DNA from: Longimicrobium terrae
GTDB lineage: Bacteria; Gemmatimonadota; Gemmatimonadetes; Longimicrobiales; Longimicrobiaceae
Length of the DNA: 64,000 nt
Direction of reading: 5' to 3'
Assembly: GCF_014202995.1 (NCBI RefSeq)
Contig: NZ_JACHIA010000025.1
Span: forward strand, 35,420 to 99,419
Made by a program: the position numbers and the translations under genes
Notes under the pieces: model-generated
Databases searched by the model: none
Told to the model about the DNA's origin: nothing
The model's input: the letters and a program-made list of their open reading frames with translations, nothing else
Shown: positions 55,392 through 64,000 of the stretch, piece by piece
How positions within the stretch are numbered: position 1 is the stretch's first letter
Layout of the letters: every line of letters starts with the position of its first letter

Positions 55392-55808
55392 ATGCATACC
55401 GAGCATCTGCAGAACGTCCGTCCGTCGTGGGTCGTATTCGGCTGGTTCGTGAGCGTGGCCGTCACCTCGCTGCTGCTGCTGGCCATGAGCGCGGTGGGGA
55501 TGATCAGCGACCAGAGCGGTACCGGCGCATGGAGCGTCGTGGCCATCCTGATCGGATTCACGCTCGGCGGATACCTGACCGGCGCACGCACCGGCACCGC
55601 GCCCATCCTGCACGGCGTGGCGATGGGGCTGTTTTCCGTCGTGGTGTGGCTCGTGGCCAACCTGGTCGGCGAACTGTTTGACGCCAGCACGTGGGACACC
55701 ATCAACCCGGCGCTCTACGCGGGCGGGCTGCTGGTGCAGATCATCGCCGCGGCGGTGGGCGCGCACATCGGCTCGCGCGCCGGGCGGGCAGCCGTTCCCC
55801 GGCCCTGA
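55392..55808 (+). CDS. four-helix membrane protein, TIGR04086-like
   Basis: 138 residues. Four hydrophobic segments: VVFGWFVSVAVTSLLLLAMS, WSVVAILIGFTLGGYLTGAR, GVAMGLFSVVVWLVANLVG and LYAGGLLVQIIAAAVGAHIG. The glycine-rich turn GGYLTGARTG with a final GSRAGR tail resembles TIGR04086-type membrane proteins. Function unknown. Start ATG 55392; ribosome site weak. Own terminator. Confidence 0.7.
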   Translation: MHTEHLQNVRPSWVVFGWFVSVAVTSLLLLAMSAVGMISDQSGTGAWSVVAILIGFTLGGYLTGARTGTAPILHGVAMGLFSVVVWLVANLVGELFDASTWDTINPALYAGGLLVQIIAAAVGAHIGSRAGRAAVPRP

Positions 55809-55854
55809 CCGCCGTCCGGATCCGCAGGAAACGTTGTCTGATCGATGAAGATCG

Positions 55855-55889
55855 CGCGGCCCCGCCCATCCCGGCGGGGCCGCGTTTTG
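55855..55889 (+). terminator. terminator after membrane protein gene
   Basis: 12-bp stem (55855-55866 / 55873-55884) followed by TTTTG. Confidence 0.88.
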
Positions 55890-55976
55890 TCATCCACCCT
55901 GACCGGATGAATCCGATCCGCGCGCACCCGGCGTATCCTTGTACGAAGATTGGACAATCATCAACCAGACGACGGG

Positions 55977-56558
55977 ATGACGACGATGAAGCGGATGATC
56001 GGGATGTTGATGGCGGCCGCGGTGGTGAGCGCGGCTCCGGCGGTGGCGCAGGGCGCGCACGCCACGGCGGCGCGGCCGGTGACGGTGGGCGGGCAGGCCA
56101 TGCTGCCCACGCGCGACATCGTGGACAACGCGGTGAACTCGGCGGATCACACCACCCTGGTGGCGGCGGTGCAGGCGGCCGGCCTGGTGGAGACGCTCAA
56201 GGGCCGCGGGCCGTTCACCGTGTTCGCCCCCGTGAACGACGCGTTCGAGAACCTGCCCGACGGCACCGTGGCGATGCTGCTGCGCCCGGAGAACAAGGCC
56301 GCGCTCACCAAGGTCCTCACCTATCACGTCGTCGCCGGCCGCCACACCGCCGCGGACATCATGCGCATGATCCGCGCGGGCAACGGCACGGCCACGCTGC
56401 GCACCGTGAGCGGCGGCACGCTGACGGCGATGATGAACGGCCCCGCCAACGTCGTCCTGCGCGATGAAAAGGGCGGCGTGGCCAGCGTGTCCACGTACGA
56501 CGTACTGCAGTCCAACGGCGTCATCCACGTCATCAACCGCGTGCTCATGCCCAACTGA
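55977..56558 (+). CDS. fasciclin domain exported protein
   Basis: 193 residues with a signal peptide (MIGMLMAAAVVSAAPAVAQG) and one FAS1 domain. The H1 motif is HTTLVAAVQAAGLVETLKGRGPFTVFAPVNDAFENLP. The H2 region is LTYHVVAGRHTAADIM with DVLQSNGVIHVINRVLMPN at the end, the standard FAS1 ending. FAS1 proteins mediate adhesion or heme/ligand contacts outside the cell. ATG 55977 or 55986 are both possible. A hairpin follows, so the gene is probably monocistronic. Confidence 0.93.
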   Translation: MTTMKRMIGMLMAAAVVSAAPAVAQGAHATAARPVTVGGQAMLPTRDIVDNAVNSADHTTLVAAVQAAGLVETLKGRGPFTVFAPVNDAFENLPDGTVAMLLRPENKAALTKVLTYHVVAGRHTAADIMRMIRAGNGTATLRTVSGGTLTAMMNGPANVVLRDEKGGVASVSTYDVLQSNGVIHVINRVLMPN

Positions 56559-56578
56559 CCACGGGCGGGTGGATGGAT

Positions 56579-56613
56579 GAAGGGGCGCGCCGGAATCTCC
56601 GGCGCGCCCCTTC
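56579..56613 (+). terminator. hairpin after fasciclin gene
   Basis: 16-bp perfect stem (56579-56594 / 56598-56613, loop ATC) without a T-run. Confidence 0.65.
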
Positions 56614-56848
56614 GCCGTTCCGGGAACGACGGTCCGCCGCCCGGGCTTCCGCCGGTCCCATTCGCGGAAACGCATGTCCCGCATGAAAATCACTCTCCGG
56701 GCCAGCATTCGCCCCGCTCCTGCCCGGCGCGGCGGCGAAATTCTTGCGTCCCCGCGGGTCCAGAACCCCGGCGGCCCGCGCCTGCCTTTTCCCAGGTTGC
56801 GCCGCCGCCGGCGGTCCACCGTTCCCCGCCTCCTTTTCCGCCGTCCGC

Positions 56849-57154
56849 GTGACCCTTCCGGTGACCATTCGCCTTGTCCTGTACGTGGCTGGTGACACGC
56901 CGCGCACCCGTTCCGCGCGCGACACGCTCGCGTGGATGCAGGGCGGGGGTGTGCGCGAGCCGGTAGAGGCGGAGATCGTGGACGTTCTGGACCAGCCGGA
57001 CCGGGCAGACGCCGCGCGCGTGCTGCTGACCCCTACGCTGGTGCGCGAGCATCCGCTCCCCGCCCGGCGCGTGGTGGGCGACCTTGGCGCCGGGCGGCGC
57101 GTGGCCGAAGCCCTGGGCCTTTCCCCCTCCACCCCGACGGAGACCCGTCCATGA
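56849..57154 (+). CDS. kaiB: KaiB-like thioredoxin-fold protein
   Basis: About 101 residues. KaiB signatures are TIRLVLYVAGDTPRTRSARD, VEAEIVDVLDQPDRADAARV, LLTPTLVREHPLPARRVVGD and a final DLGAGRRVAEALGL. This is the fold-switching clock protein family; here it is likely a partner of the KaiC encoded next, which overlaps it by four bases (ATGA). Two GTG starts are possible (56849, 56861); the family begins close to LVLYV, so both are acceptable. No kaiA is present, as in most non-cyanobacterial kai loci. Confidence 0.85.
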   Translation: MTLPVTIRLVLYVAGDTPRTRSARDTLAWMQGGGVREPVEAEIVDVLDQPDRADAARVLLTPTLVREHPLPARRVVGDLGAGRRVAEALGLSPSTPTETRP

Positions 57155-58668
57155 GCAGCCCGCGCAATGCCGAGCCGCTGCCGTTTCCCAAGCTGCCCAC
57201 CGGCATCGAGGACTTCGACATCATTGCCGAAGGCGGGCTGCCGCGGGGGCGTACCACGCTCATCGGAGGGACGGCGGGGAGCGGAAAGACCATCTTTGCC
57301 GCCCAGTTCCTGGCCTCCGCCATCCAGCAGGGCGAGTCGGGCGTGTTCGTGACGTTCGAGGAAAGCCCGGATGAACTGTCGCGCAACCTGGCGGCCTTCG
57401 GCTGGGACGTGCCGCAGTGGGAGCGGGATGGCAAGTGGGCGTACGTGGACGGCTCGCCCGACGAGGACGCCACCGAAGTGGTGGGCGAGTTCGACCTCAG
57501 CGCCATGCTCGTGCGCATCACCCGCGCGCTGGAAGCCACCGGCGCGCGGCGCGTTTCCATCGACTCGGTGAACGCGCTCTTTTCGCGCCTGCCGCAGCCG
57601 GAGCGGCTGCGGGCCGAGCTGTACCGCGTGAGCCGCGCGCTGCGCGACCTGGGCGTCACCACCATCGTCACCTCCGAGCGCACGGACGACTACGGCGAGG
57701 TGTCGCGCCACGGCATCGAGGAGTTCGTGGCCGACAACGTCGTCCTCCTGCGCAACACGCTGCACGAGGAGCGCAGGCGGCGCACGGTGGAGATCGTCAA
57801 GTTCCGCGGCACCAACCACCAGCGCGGCGAGTTTCCCTTCACCATCGCGGCGGAGCGCGGGGTGGTGGTGCTCCCCCTTTCCGCCATGCAGCTCACCCAG
57901 CGCTCCAGCGAGGAGCGGGTGACCAGCGGGGTGGAGGGGCTGGACGAGATGCTGGGCGGCGGCTACTTCCGCGACAGCGTCATCCTCCTTTCCGGCGCGA
58001 CGGGCGCGGGCAAGACGCTCACCGTCACGCACTTCATCGACGGCGGGCACCGCGCGGGCGACCGGTCGCTCCTGTTCGCCTTCGAGGAAAGCCGCGAGCA
58101 GCTGATCCGCAACGCGCGCGGGTGGGGCGTGGACTTCGAGACGATGGAGCGCGAGGGGTCGCTCAAGATCATCCCCGTGTATCCCCACGCCATGCCCATC
58201 GAAGACCACCTGCTGCGGATGCGCTGGGCCATCGAGGAGTTCCGCCCCAACCGCGTGGTGGTGGACAGCCTGTCGGCGCTGGAGCGCATCAGCTCCATGC
58301 GCAGCTTCCGGGAGTTCATCCTGGGGCTCACCAGCATGCTCAAGCACCGCGAAACGGCGGGAATGCTCACGTCCACCGCCACCAGCATCAGCGGCGGGCC
58401 GTCGGTGACGGAAAAGCACATCAGCACGCTGACGGATACCATCCTGCTGCTGCGCTACGTGGAAACGTTCGGCCAGCTCAAGCGCGGGCTGCTGGTGCTC
58501 AAGATGCGCGGGTCGGCCCACGACACCAGCATCCGCGAGTACACCATCGACGGCAACGGCATGCACCTGGGCGAGCCGTTCCGCAACACCAGCGGCATTC
58601 TGTCCGGCAACATCACGCACATGGGGCACGACGACGCCAGCACCGTGGCGAGTGGAGAAAGCGCGTGA
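57151..58668 (+). CDS. kaiC: KaiC-family double RecA-domain ATPase
   Basis: 505 residues with two KaiC domains. CI has Walker A GGTAGSGKT (39-47) and catalytic glutamates in TFEESPDEL (70-71). CII has SGATGAGKT (281-289) and AFEESREQL (312-313). The autophosphorylation segment EKHISTLTDT keeps Ser425 and Thr426, equivalent to the cyanobacterial Ser431/Thr432 pair, plus Thr420. LVLKMRGSAHD is also conserved. It should therefore be able to autophosphorylate. The ATG overlaps kaiB, fixing the start. Length is normal for KaiC. With kaiB and the following kinase it forms a three-gene timing or stress-response unit (inference). Confidence 0.95.
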   Translation: MSSPRNAEPLPFPKLPTGIEDFDIIAEGGLPRGRTTLIGGTAGSGKTIFAAQFLASAIQQGESGVFVTFEESPDELSRNLAAFGWDVPQWERDGKWAYVDGSPDEDATEVVGEFDLSAMLVRITRALEATGARRVSIDSVNALFSRLPQPERLRAELYRVSRALRDLGVTTIVTSERTDDYGEVSRHGIEEFVADNVVLLRNTLHEERRRRTVEIVKFRGTNHQRGEFPFTIAAERGVVVLPLSAMQLTQRSSEERVTSGVEGLDEMLGGGYFRDSVILLSGATGAGKTLTVTHFIDGGHRAGDRSLLFAFEESREQLIRNARGWGVDFETMEREGSLKIIPVYPHAMPIEDHLLRMRWAIEEFRPNRVVVDSLSALERISSMRSFREFILGLTSMLKHRETAGMLTSTATSISGGPSVTEKHISTLTDTILLLRYVETFGQLKRGLLVLKMRGSAHDTSIREYTIDGNGMHLGEPFRNTSGILSGNITHMGHDDASTVASGESA

Positions 58669-58684
58669 ACCGCTGGAGGGCCGC

Positions 58685-60769
58685 GTGAACGAGGCTTCCT
58701 TCCGCGCGCTGGTGGAAGCCAGCTCGGACGGAATCCTGATCCTGGAGCGCGACGGCCGGGTGCGGTTCGCCAACCCGGCCGCCGCCGCGCTGTTCGGCCG
58801 CACGCGCGAGGAGATCACCGGCGCGGACCTGGGGCTTCCCGTGCTGGAGGGCGAGTCGGCGGAGGTGGACGTGGTGCGCGGCCGCGAAGCCGTGTCGGTG
58901 GAAATCCGCTCTGCGCCGCTGAACTGGGAGGGTGATCCCGCGCTGGTGGTCAGCCTGCGCGACATCACCGAACGCCGCCGCGCGGAAGAGCGCGAGCGGC
59001 AGCTGATCCGCGCGGCCGCGGCGCAGCGGGAGGCAGAAGCCGCCACGGAGCGCGCGGAGTTCCTGGCCCGCGCCGGCGCCGTGCTGGCCGCGTCGCTGGA
59101 GGCCGGCGACGCCCTGCCGCGCCTGGCGGAGCTCGCCGTCCCCTTTCTGGCCGACTTCGCCACCGTCCACGCCGTGCACGAGGATGGAACCGTGGAGCGG
59201 GTGGCGGATGCGGCGCGTCCCCCCGGCCCGGGGCGGGGGTGGCTGGCCGCGGCGGCGGATGCCGGGCGCGACGCCGCGCGCGTGGAGCGGGGAGGCGCGG
59301 TGCGCTGGACGGCCGGCGACGCCGCCGGGCTCACGCTGCCGGTGATGGCCCGCGACCGCGCGGTCGCCGTCCTCGCGCTGGGCCGCGCCGGGGCCGCGCG
59401 GGAGTACGGAGACGCGGAACTCGTGCTGGCGGAGCAGCTTGCGCACCGCGCGGCGCTCGCGGTGGAAAGCGCCCGCCTGTACGCGGACGCGCAGGCCGCC
59501 AACGTGGCCAAGAGCCAGTTTCTGGCCACCATGAGCCACGAGATCCGCACCCCCATCAACGCCGTCATCGGCTACGCGGACCTGCTGGACGCCGGGCTGG
59601 CCGGGCCGCTGAGCGCGCCGGCGCAGAACTACCTGGATCGCATCCAGGAAAGCAGCCGGCACCTGCTGGTGGTCGTCAACGACATCCTGGACCTGTCCAA
59701 GATCGAGGCGGGGGAGATGGTGGTGCGGGGCGACCCGCTGCCGGTGCGCGACGCGGGGGAGCAGGCGGCCGACCTGGTCGCGCCGCTGGCCTCCGCCAAG
59801 GGCGTGCGGCTGCGGCGCGCGTGGGAGTGCGCGGAAGACGAGGGATGCCTGGGCGATCCGGACCGCGTGGAGCAGGTGCTCATCAACCTGCTCTCCAACG
59901 CCGTCAAGTTCACGCCGCCGGGGGGCACGGTCACGCTCTGCTGCCGCACGGCTCTCCATCCCCCGCCGGATTCGGAGCTGCGCGACGGCGGCGCGTGGGT
60001 GGTGCTGGAGGTGGACGACACGGGGATCGGCATCGCGCCTGAGCAGCTGGACGCGGTCTTTCAGCCGTTCGTGCAGGTGGAGGGCGGGCACACCCGCGAG
60101 CAGGGCGGAACGGGGCTGGGGCTGGCCATCAGCCGCCGCCTGGCCCGGCTGATGGGCGGCGACCTGCGGGTGGAAAGCGAAGCCGGCGCGGGCTCGCGCT
60201 TTTCCCTCTGGCTTCGATCCGCCGCGTCGCCGGGATCCGCCGTGGAGGTCTCGGAGCCGCGTGAGGATGCGGAGGAGGCGGCCGCCGCGCCGCGCTGGCC
60301 CACGGCCGCGGGGGAGGTTCCGGGGCTGGGAGAGCTGGGCCGCCGCATCGCCGAGTGCGCCGACCGGGTGACGCGCGAACTGGCGGGCCGGCTTCCGCGC
60401 GAGCTGCGCGTGCCCGGCATCGCGCGCCTGACGCGGATGGAGCTGGAGAATCATCTCGCCACCTACCTGCTGGACGTCGGCAAGACGATGGTGACGCTGG
60501 ATGAGGCGGGCGGCGACCCCGTCCTCCTGCGCGACGGACACCAGATCCAGCGCCTGCTGGCCTGGAAGCACGCGGACCAGCGCATCCGCCTGGGGTGGAA
60601 CGCGGACGACCTGCGGCGCGAGCACGACCTGATGCGCGACATCGTGCTGCGCGTGGCGGCCGCCGAGCCGGCGGTGGACCATCCCGCCGCGGTGGAGGTG
60701 CTCAGCCGCCTGCTGGCGGAAGGGGAAGCGGTCAGCCTGTCGCGCTTTCGCCGCTCTCCGGCGGACTGA
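58685..60769 (+). CDS. PAS-GAF hybrid sensor histidine kinase with C-terminal RsbRD-like domain
   Basis: 694 residues. An N-terminal PAS (FRALVEASSDGILILERDGR...GREAVSVEIRSAPL) is followed by a GAF-like module (about 130-270). HisKA has His285 in FLATMSHEIRTPINAVIGYA; the HATPase part shows NLLSNAVKF, VDDTGIGIAPEQ and GGTGLGLAISRRLARL. About 545-680 form a separate helical domain (RRIAECADRVTRELAGRL, MELENHLATYLLDVGKTM, HADQRIRLGWNADDLRREHD) resembling the globin-like N-terminal domain of RsbRD proteins. No receiver is fused. GTG 58685, with GGAGG four bases upstream, gives a clean PAS start. It follows kaiC by 17 bases, so it is the probable clock-output kinase, analogous in role to SasA. 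Confidence 0.88.
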   Translation: MNEASFRALVEASSDGILILERDGRVRFANPAAAALFGRTREEITGADLGLPVLEGESAEVDVVRGREAVSVEIRSAPLNWEGDPALVVSLRDITERRRAEERERQLIRAAAAQREAEAATERAEFLARAGAVLAASLEAGDALPRLAELAVPFLADFATVHAVHEDGTVERVADAARPPGPGRGWLAAAADAGRDAARVERGGAVRWTAGDAAGLTLPVMARDRAVAVLALGRAGAAREYGDAELVLAEQLAHRAALAVESARLYADAQAANVAKSQFLATMSHEIRTPINAVIGYADLLDAGLAGPLSAPAQNYLDRIQESSRHLLVVVNDILDLSKIEAGEMVVRGDPLPVRDAGEQAADLVAPLASAKGVRLRRAWECAEDEGCLGDPDRVEQVLINLLSNAVKFTPPGGTVTLCCRTALHPPPDSELRDGGAWVVLEVDDTGIGIAPEQLDAVFQPFVQVEGGHTREQGGTGLGLAISRRLARLMGGDLRVESEAGAGSRFSLWLRSAASPGSAVEVSEPREDAEEAAAAPRWPTAAGEVPGLGELGRRIAECADRVTRELAGRLPRELRVPGIARLTRMELENHLATYLLDVGKTMVTLDEAGGDPVLLRDGHQIQRLLAWKHADQRIRLGWNADDLRREHDLMRDIVLRVAAAEPAVDHPAAVEVLSRLLAEGEAVSLSRFRRSPAD

Positions 60770-61045
60770 GCCCGCCCGGCTTGCGCTTTCGACGGTCCCA
60801 GCACTTGTTGGGGCCGTTCTGGTGTTTCCGGTGGATGACGGGAAGTGGACCAGCGTGCTGCGCGAGGGTCCAGGATGATTGCTGGCTCCGCCGATTGTGC
60901 CGTTTCGCCCGGAACTGGTTCGCGAGGTTTCGATCGATGACGGAAAGGGAGCCGCGCCTCGATCGATCATCCGCATACGACGACATCCGGCCCCGCGACC
61001 GTAGCCCGGCGGACCGGTGCGCGGTTACGTTTCCGTCCCGCGGCG

Positions 61046-63370
<2,325 letters not shown>

Positions 63371-63376
63371 CGCGAG

Positions 63377-63416
63377 AAGAGGAGGAGAGCGATCCGATGC
63401 TCTCCTCCTCTTCCGT
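63377..63416 (+). terminator. tex terminator
   Basis: 14-bp stem (63377-63390 / 63399-63412) followed by a pyrimidine-rich stretch (CCGTTCCCCCC) with few T residues. Confidence 0.7.
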
Positions 63417-63526
63417 TCCCCCCATCAGTTCCCCCGCGCCCCTCCGCCACCCCCGCGTCCTCCGCGTGAAACGGTGTAGATGGTGCCCGCCTGTGCCGGA
63501 CTGGTGACACGACGGAAACAAACCCC

Positions 63527-63555
63527 TTGACCTGCTCCGGTACGCGGTGTATACT
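63527..63555 (+). promoter_or_regulatory. tandem promoter P1
   Basis: TTGACC (63527-63532), 17-base spacer, TATACT (63550-63555). Confidence 0.85.
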
Positions 63556-63611
63556 TGGCGCCCTCCACGGAACCCCGGCCGAAGCGATTCCGAAGCGATC
63601 GCGATCAGGGG

Positions 63612-63640
63612 TTGACGACGGGGTGCGGGTGATGTACCTT
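63612..63640 (+). promoter_or_regulatory. tandem promoter P2
   Basis: TTGACG (63612-63617), 17-base spacer, TACCTT (63635-63640), 85 bases after P1. Confidence 0.75.
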
Positions 63641-63702
63641 GTAGGGCTGTCGCCTGAATGGCGGCGGCGGGGCGGAAAAGAAAAAATTTGGAAAACCGCC
63701 CC

Positions 63703-63731
63703 TTGACGGAATCGGAAAAGCCCAGTAGCTT
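63703..63731 (+). promoter_or_regulatory. tandem promoter P3
   Basis: TTGACG (63703-63708), 17-base spacer, TAGCTT (63726-63731), followed by GAAGGA as in P4. An A-rich tract (AAAAGAAAAAATTTGGAAAA, 63676-63695) directly upstream may act as an UP element. Confidence 0.82.
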
Positions 63732-63790
63732 GAAGGAGTTCGGCGCACGGCGGGTTTCGCGAAAGCGAAAAAGTTGTTGAAGCCGAGGGG

Positions 63791-63819
63791 TTGACGAAGC
63801 AGGGCAACGCTGTTAGCTT
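63791..63819 (+). promoter_or_regulatory. tandem promoter P4
   Basis: TTGACG (63791-63796), 17-base spacer, TAGCTT (63814-63819), 88 bases after P3 and with the same downstream GAAGGA. Confidence 0.82.
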
Positions 63820-63926
63820 GAAGGACTGCCCGCGGCGACGGGCGGACGCGGCGGACCGGGTGAAACTGGTCTGGTTGCCATGAAGCAGAACGAACGAAGC
63901 GGGCTTTGGTCCGCGGGATTCTGAAA

Positions 63927-63961
63927 TTGACAATTCGGGTCTTGGGAGTGCTTTTGTAAAC
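63927..63961 (+). promoter_or_regulatory. boxA-like site in a probable rRNA leader
   Basis: TGCTTTTGTAAAC (63949-63961) resembles rRNA antitermination boxA (TGCTCTTTAACA). A TTGACA at 63927 lacks a good -10. This supports an rRNA operon beginning just after the window; the 16S gene itself is not visible. Confidence 0.55.
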
Positions 63962-64000
63962 AGGCGCCCCGTGGTGGAGTCAGCCGGAGGCAACACGTCC

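Overview
This is a GC-rich, gene-dense bacterial chromosome segment. Several things fit Gemmatimonadota, most likely a Longimicrobium-like lineage: secreted '6-bladed propeller' lipoproteins, a bacilliredoxin-type YtxJ protein, the tmRNA tag (ANDNFALAA), and dispersed GC-rich hairpin repeats between genes. The assignment rests on remembered family distributions, not a search, and is an inference.

Layout. (1) 1-5450 is an accessory zone in front of carB. It holds a frameshifted S8 (subtilisin-like) peptidase gene, a minus-strand ATPase plus PD-(D/E)XK nuclease pair, and a TM2/DUF2752 pair. Three copies of an 83-bp carB 5' leader separate these modules, and the first copy still carries a decayed start of carB. 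(2) 5452-13623 is mostly core: carB, an SRPBCC protein, a DUF885 protein, small stress proteins (DUF4235-like, CsbD) and YtxJ. (3) 14134-21236 holds three tandem paralogous lipoproteins (VCBS propeller plus fibronectin-like domains) with a shared upstream palindrome/promoter block. (4) 21309-25580 has minus-strand genes: an RBBP9-like hydrolase, lipoproteins, a small cysteine-containing exported protein and an APC permease. (5) 25982-34446 is a tightly overlapped MoxR/DUF58/BatA-type/DUF4175-like/DUF4159 membrane operon. (6) 35103-43356 includes a histone-deacetylase-fold protein lacking its catalytic residues, a Dna2-like nuclease-helicase and an AT-richer coiled-coil gene just upstream of ssrA (tmRNA). 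(7) 44310-46024 is an outer-membrane barrel and a Ser/Thr kinase on the minus strand. (8) 46712-55275 is the conserved ffh-rpsP-rimM-trmD-rplS-(rnhB) translation cluster. S16 has a long Ala/Ser/Val repeat tail, and rplS and rnhB are separated by a lipoprotein, a K+/H+ antiporter and an MqsRA-like toxin-antitoxin pair. (9) 55392-60769 holds a membrane protein, a fasciclin protein and a kaiB-kaiC-histidine kinase operon. (10) tex is followed by four evenly spaced promoters and a boxA-like site, suggesting that an rRNA operon starts just past the window.

Genes that appear to work together are the ATPase/nuclease pair (stop/start overlap TGATG), the five-gene MoxR tail linked by overlaps, rimM-trmD, kaiB-kaiC-kinase (ATGA overlap, then 17 nt) and the toxin-antitoxin pair (2-nt gap). 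Most single genes end in strong GC-rich hairpins. Two genes (S8 peptidase and the small gene at 9815) carry single-base frameshifts that may be real decay or sequence errors. No CRISPR array, tRNA, complete insertion sequence or prophage was seen.
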